Positions 6,062-7,042 of a stretch of 7,042 bases of DNA are shown here, piece after piece. The notes below the pieces were generated by a model. That model had not been told where the DNA came from, searched no databases, and was given only the letters and a program-made list of their open reading frames with translations. The position numbers were made by a program, and so were the translations under genes. Each line of letters opens with the position of its first letter. The first letter of the stretch is position 1. The stretch is from an uncultured Eubacteriales bacterium (GTDB taxonomy: Bacteria; Bacillota; Clostridia; Lachnospirales; Bianqueaceae): positions 1-7,042 of the forward strand of contig CABUPM010000100.1 of NCBI GenBank assembly GCA_902493345.1. The letters are read 5' to 3'.

Positions 6062-7042
6062 TCGAGCTGTTAGCAAGACTTTTCATAAAAGATCATGAAA
6101 ACACACAAGAACCGCGGGTACGCGGTTCTTATGGTATATTATGCAGTATTGTAGGGATCATTCTGAACATCCTGCTCTTTACGGCCAAGTACATTGCGGG
6201 AGCCCTCAGCGGGTCCATCGCCATTCAGGCCGATGCGTGGAATAACCTCTCCGACGCCGGTTCTTCGGTAGTGACGATGATTGGATTTAGGGCGGCGGCA
6301 AAACGGCCGGACCGGGATCATCCGTTTGGACATGGCCGGTACGAATATGTGTCAGGGCTTGTTGTTTCCTTTTTGATCCTGCTGATGGGTGTGCAGCTAT
6401 TGCAGTCTTCCATAGGGAAAATTCTGCATCCGGAAGAAGTGGAGAGCGGAATGGTACAGATTCTGGTGCTGTTGGGATCCATCGCCATCAAGCTCTATAT
6501 GAATCTGTACAACCGCAGGATCGGAAAGAAGATTGATTCTACCGCCATGAAAGCGACGGCGCTGGACAGTTTGAGCGATTCTGTCGCGACCGGAGTGGTT
6601 CTTATCTGCACGATCATCTATATGGTTACCAAGGTAAATCTGGATGGATGGGGCGGAGCAATGGTTGCGTTCTTTATTCTCTATACCGGAATCGATTCCC
6701 TGCGCGATACCGTGGGCCCTTTGCTGGGGCAGGCGCCGGATCCGGAATTTGTAGAGAAGATCCGTTCTATCGTATTGTCGCATCCGCAGATCCTGGGAAT
6801 TCATGATCTGATTGTACATGATTACGGGCCGGGACACTGTCTGATTTCACTGCATGGAGAAGTCTCCGGGGACGGAGATATCTATGCGCTTCACGAAGTG
6901 ATCGATCATGTCGAGGAAGAATTGCGGGAGACTCTGGGCTGTGAGGCCGTGATTCATATGGATCCTGTGGCGGCGGACGATGAGGAGACGATGGCGCTGA
7001 AAATCCGGGTAGAAGCCCTGTTAAAAGAACTGGATCCCAGGA
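6058..7042 (+). CDS. cation diffusion facilitator (CDF) metal exporter, 3' end cut by the window
   Basis: The frame is open for 328 codons to the window edge. The start at 6058 overlaps the permease stop and has a good GGGAGG site. The protein is a CDF-family, proton-coupled divalent metal exporter of the cytoplasmic membrane. It has a hydrophobic helix at 26-50, then ADAWNNLSDAGSS (58-70), the family signature HPFGHGRYEYVSG (88-100), helices near 100-117, 133-150 and 177-192, and a cytoplasmic ferredoxin-like domain from about 225 to 303. The membrane metal site aligns as Asn62-x3-Asp66 in TM2 and Asp170-x3-Asp174 in TM5. E. coli FieF has Asp-Asp and His-Asp there, while Asn-Asp/Asp-Asp is typical of Mn2+ exporters such as MntE and MneP. 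Cytoplasmic ligands His249, His266, His279, His300 and Asp302 line up with the FieF regulatory site. The tail beyond 303 resembles clostridial relatives with a further C-terminal domain, which would lie outside the window. Family certain, metal inferred. Confidence 0.92.
   Translation, partial: MIELLARLFIKDHENTQEPRVRGSYGILCSIVGIILNILLFTAKYIAGALSGSIAIQADAWNNLSDAGSSVVTMIGFRAAAKRPDRDHPFGHGRYEYVSGLVVSFLILLMGVQLLQSSIGKILHPEEVESGMVQILVLLGSIAIKLYMNLYNRRIGKKIDSTAMKATALDSLSDSVATGVVLICTIIYMVTKVNLDGWGGAMVAFFILYTGIDSLRDTVGPLLGQAPDPEFVEKIRSIVLSHPQILGIHDLIVHDYGPGHCLISLHGEVSGDGDIYALHEVIDHVEEELRETLGCEAVIHMDPVAADDEETMALKIRVEALLKELDPR
6107..6130 (+). repeat. perfect 10-bp inverted repeat (hairpin) inside the CDF coding start
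   Basis: AAGAACCGCG (6107-6116), loop GGTA (6117-6120) and CGCGGTTCTT (6121-6130) form a perfect 10-bp stem with a 4-base loop, about 50 bases into the CDF gene. The 3' arm ends TTCTT and is then followed by ATGG, so the U-tract is too short for a confident intrinsic terminator. The bases also encode the segment QEPRVRGS between the start and the first membrane helix. It could act as a partial attenuator or mRNA-stability element at the permease-CDF boundary, or be chance. Confidence 0.6.

Noticed and set aside
6131..6133. ATG directly after the hairpin as an alternative CDF start
   Set aside because: It is out of frame with the CDF protein. The start at 6058 has a good ribosome binding site, and residues encoded before the hairpin look like the usual N-terminus of this family.

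Overview
The window is about 7 kb of compact plus-strand coding sequence from what looks like a Gram-positive, Clostridia-type bacterium, probably a Lachnospiraceae-like gut anaerobe. The grounds are AGGAGG-like ribosome binding sites, start-stop overlaps, a clear sigma-A promoter with a 17-base spacer, moderate GC and the style of the proteins. No rRNA, tRNA, CRISPR array, insertion sequence or attachment site was seen. The organism assignment is an inference.

Layout. Bases 1-180 are the 3' end of a TIM-barrel sugar phosphate isomerase/epimerase. Bases 181-251 are the only real intergenic gap and hold a promoter (TTGCGG, 17 bases, TATAAT) and a ribosome binding site. Five genes follow almost without gaps: an L-fucose/L-arabinose isomerase-family aldose-ketose isomerase (252-1652), the N-terminal half (1663-2487) and C-terminal half (2480-3412) of a split transketolase, an FGGY sugar kinase of the glycerol-kinase type (3409-4884), and a 12-helix MFS permease (4886-6061). 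A sixth gene, a cation diffusion facilitator (CDF) metal exporter, starts inside the permease stop codon (6058) and runs off the end of the window.

How the genes work together. Import (MFS), aldose to ketose (isomerase), ketose to ketose phosphate (kinase), then two-carbon transfer to a triose phosphate (split transketolase) is a complete route for a sugar. The gene set matches the non-oxidative D-apiose pathway: D-apiose to apulose, apulose 4-phosphate, then apulose-4-phosphate transketolase giving D-xylulose 5-phosphate and dihydroxyacetone phosphate. D-apiose is a branched pentose of plant rhamnogalacturonan II and apiosides, so this would suit a gut fibre or glycoside user. The substrate is inferred from the gene combination and is not proven by the sequence. 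Other pentoses or tetroses remain possible.

The CDF gene is unexpected at the end of a sugar operon. Its metal-site residues (Asn-x3-Asp in TM2 and Asp-x3-Asp in TM5) resemble manganese exporters, and a strong hairpin lies just inside its coding region.
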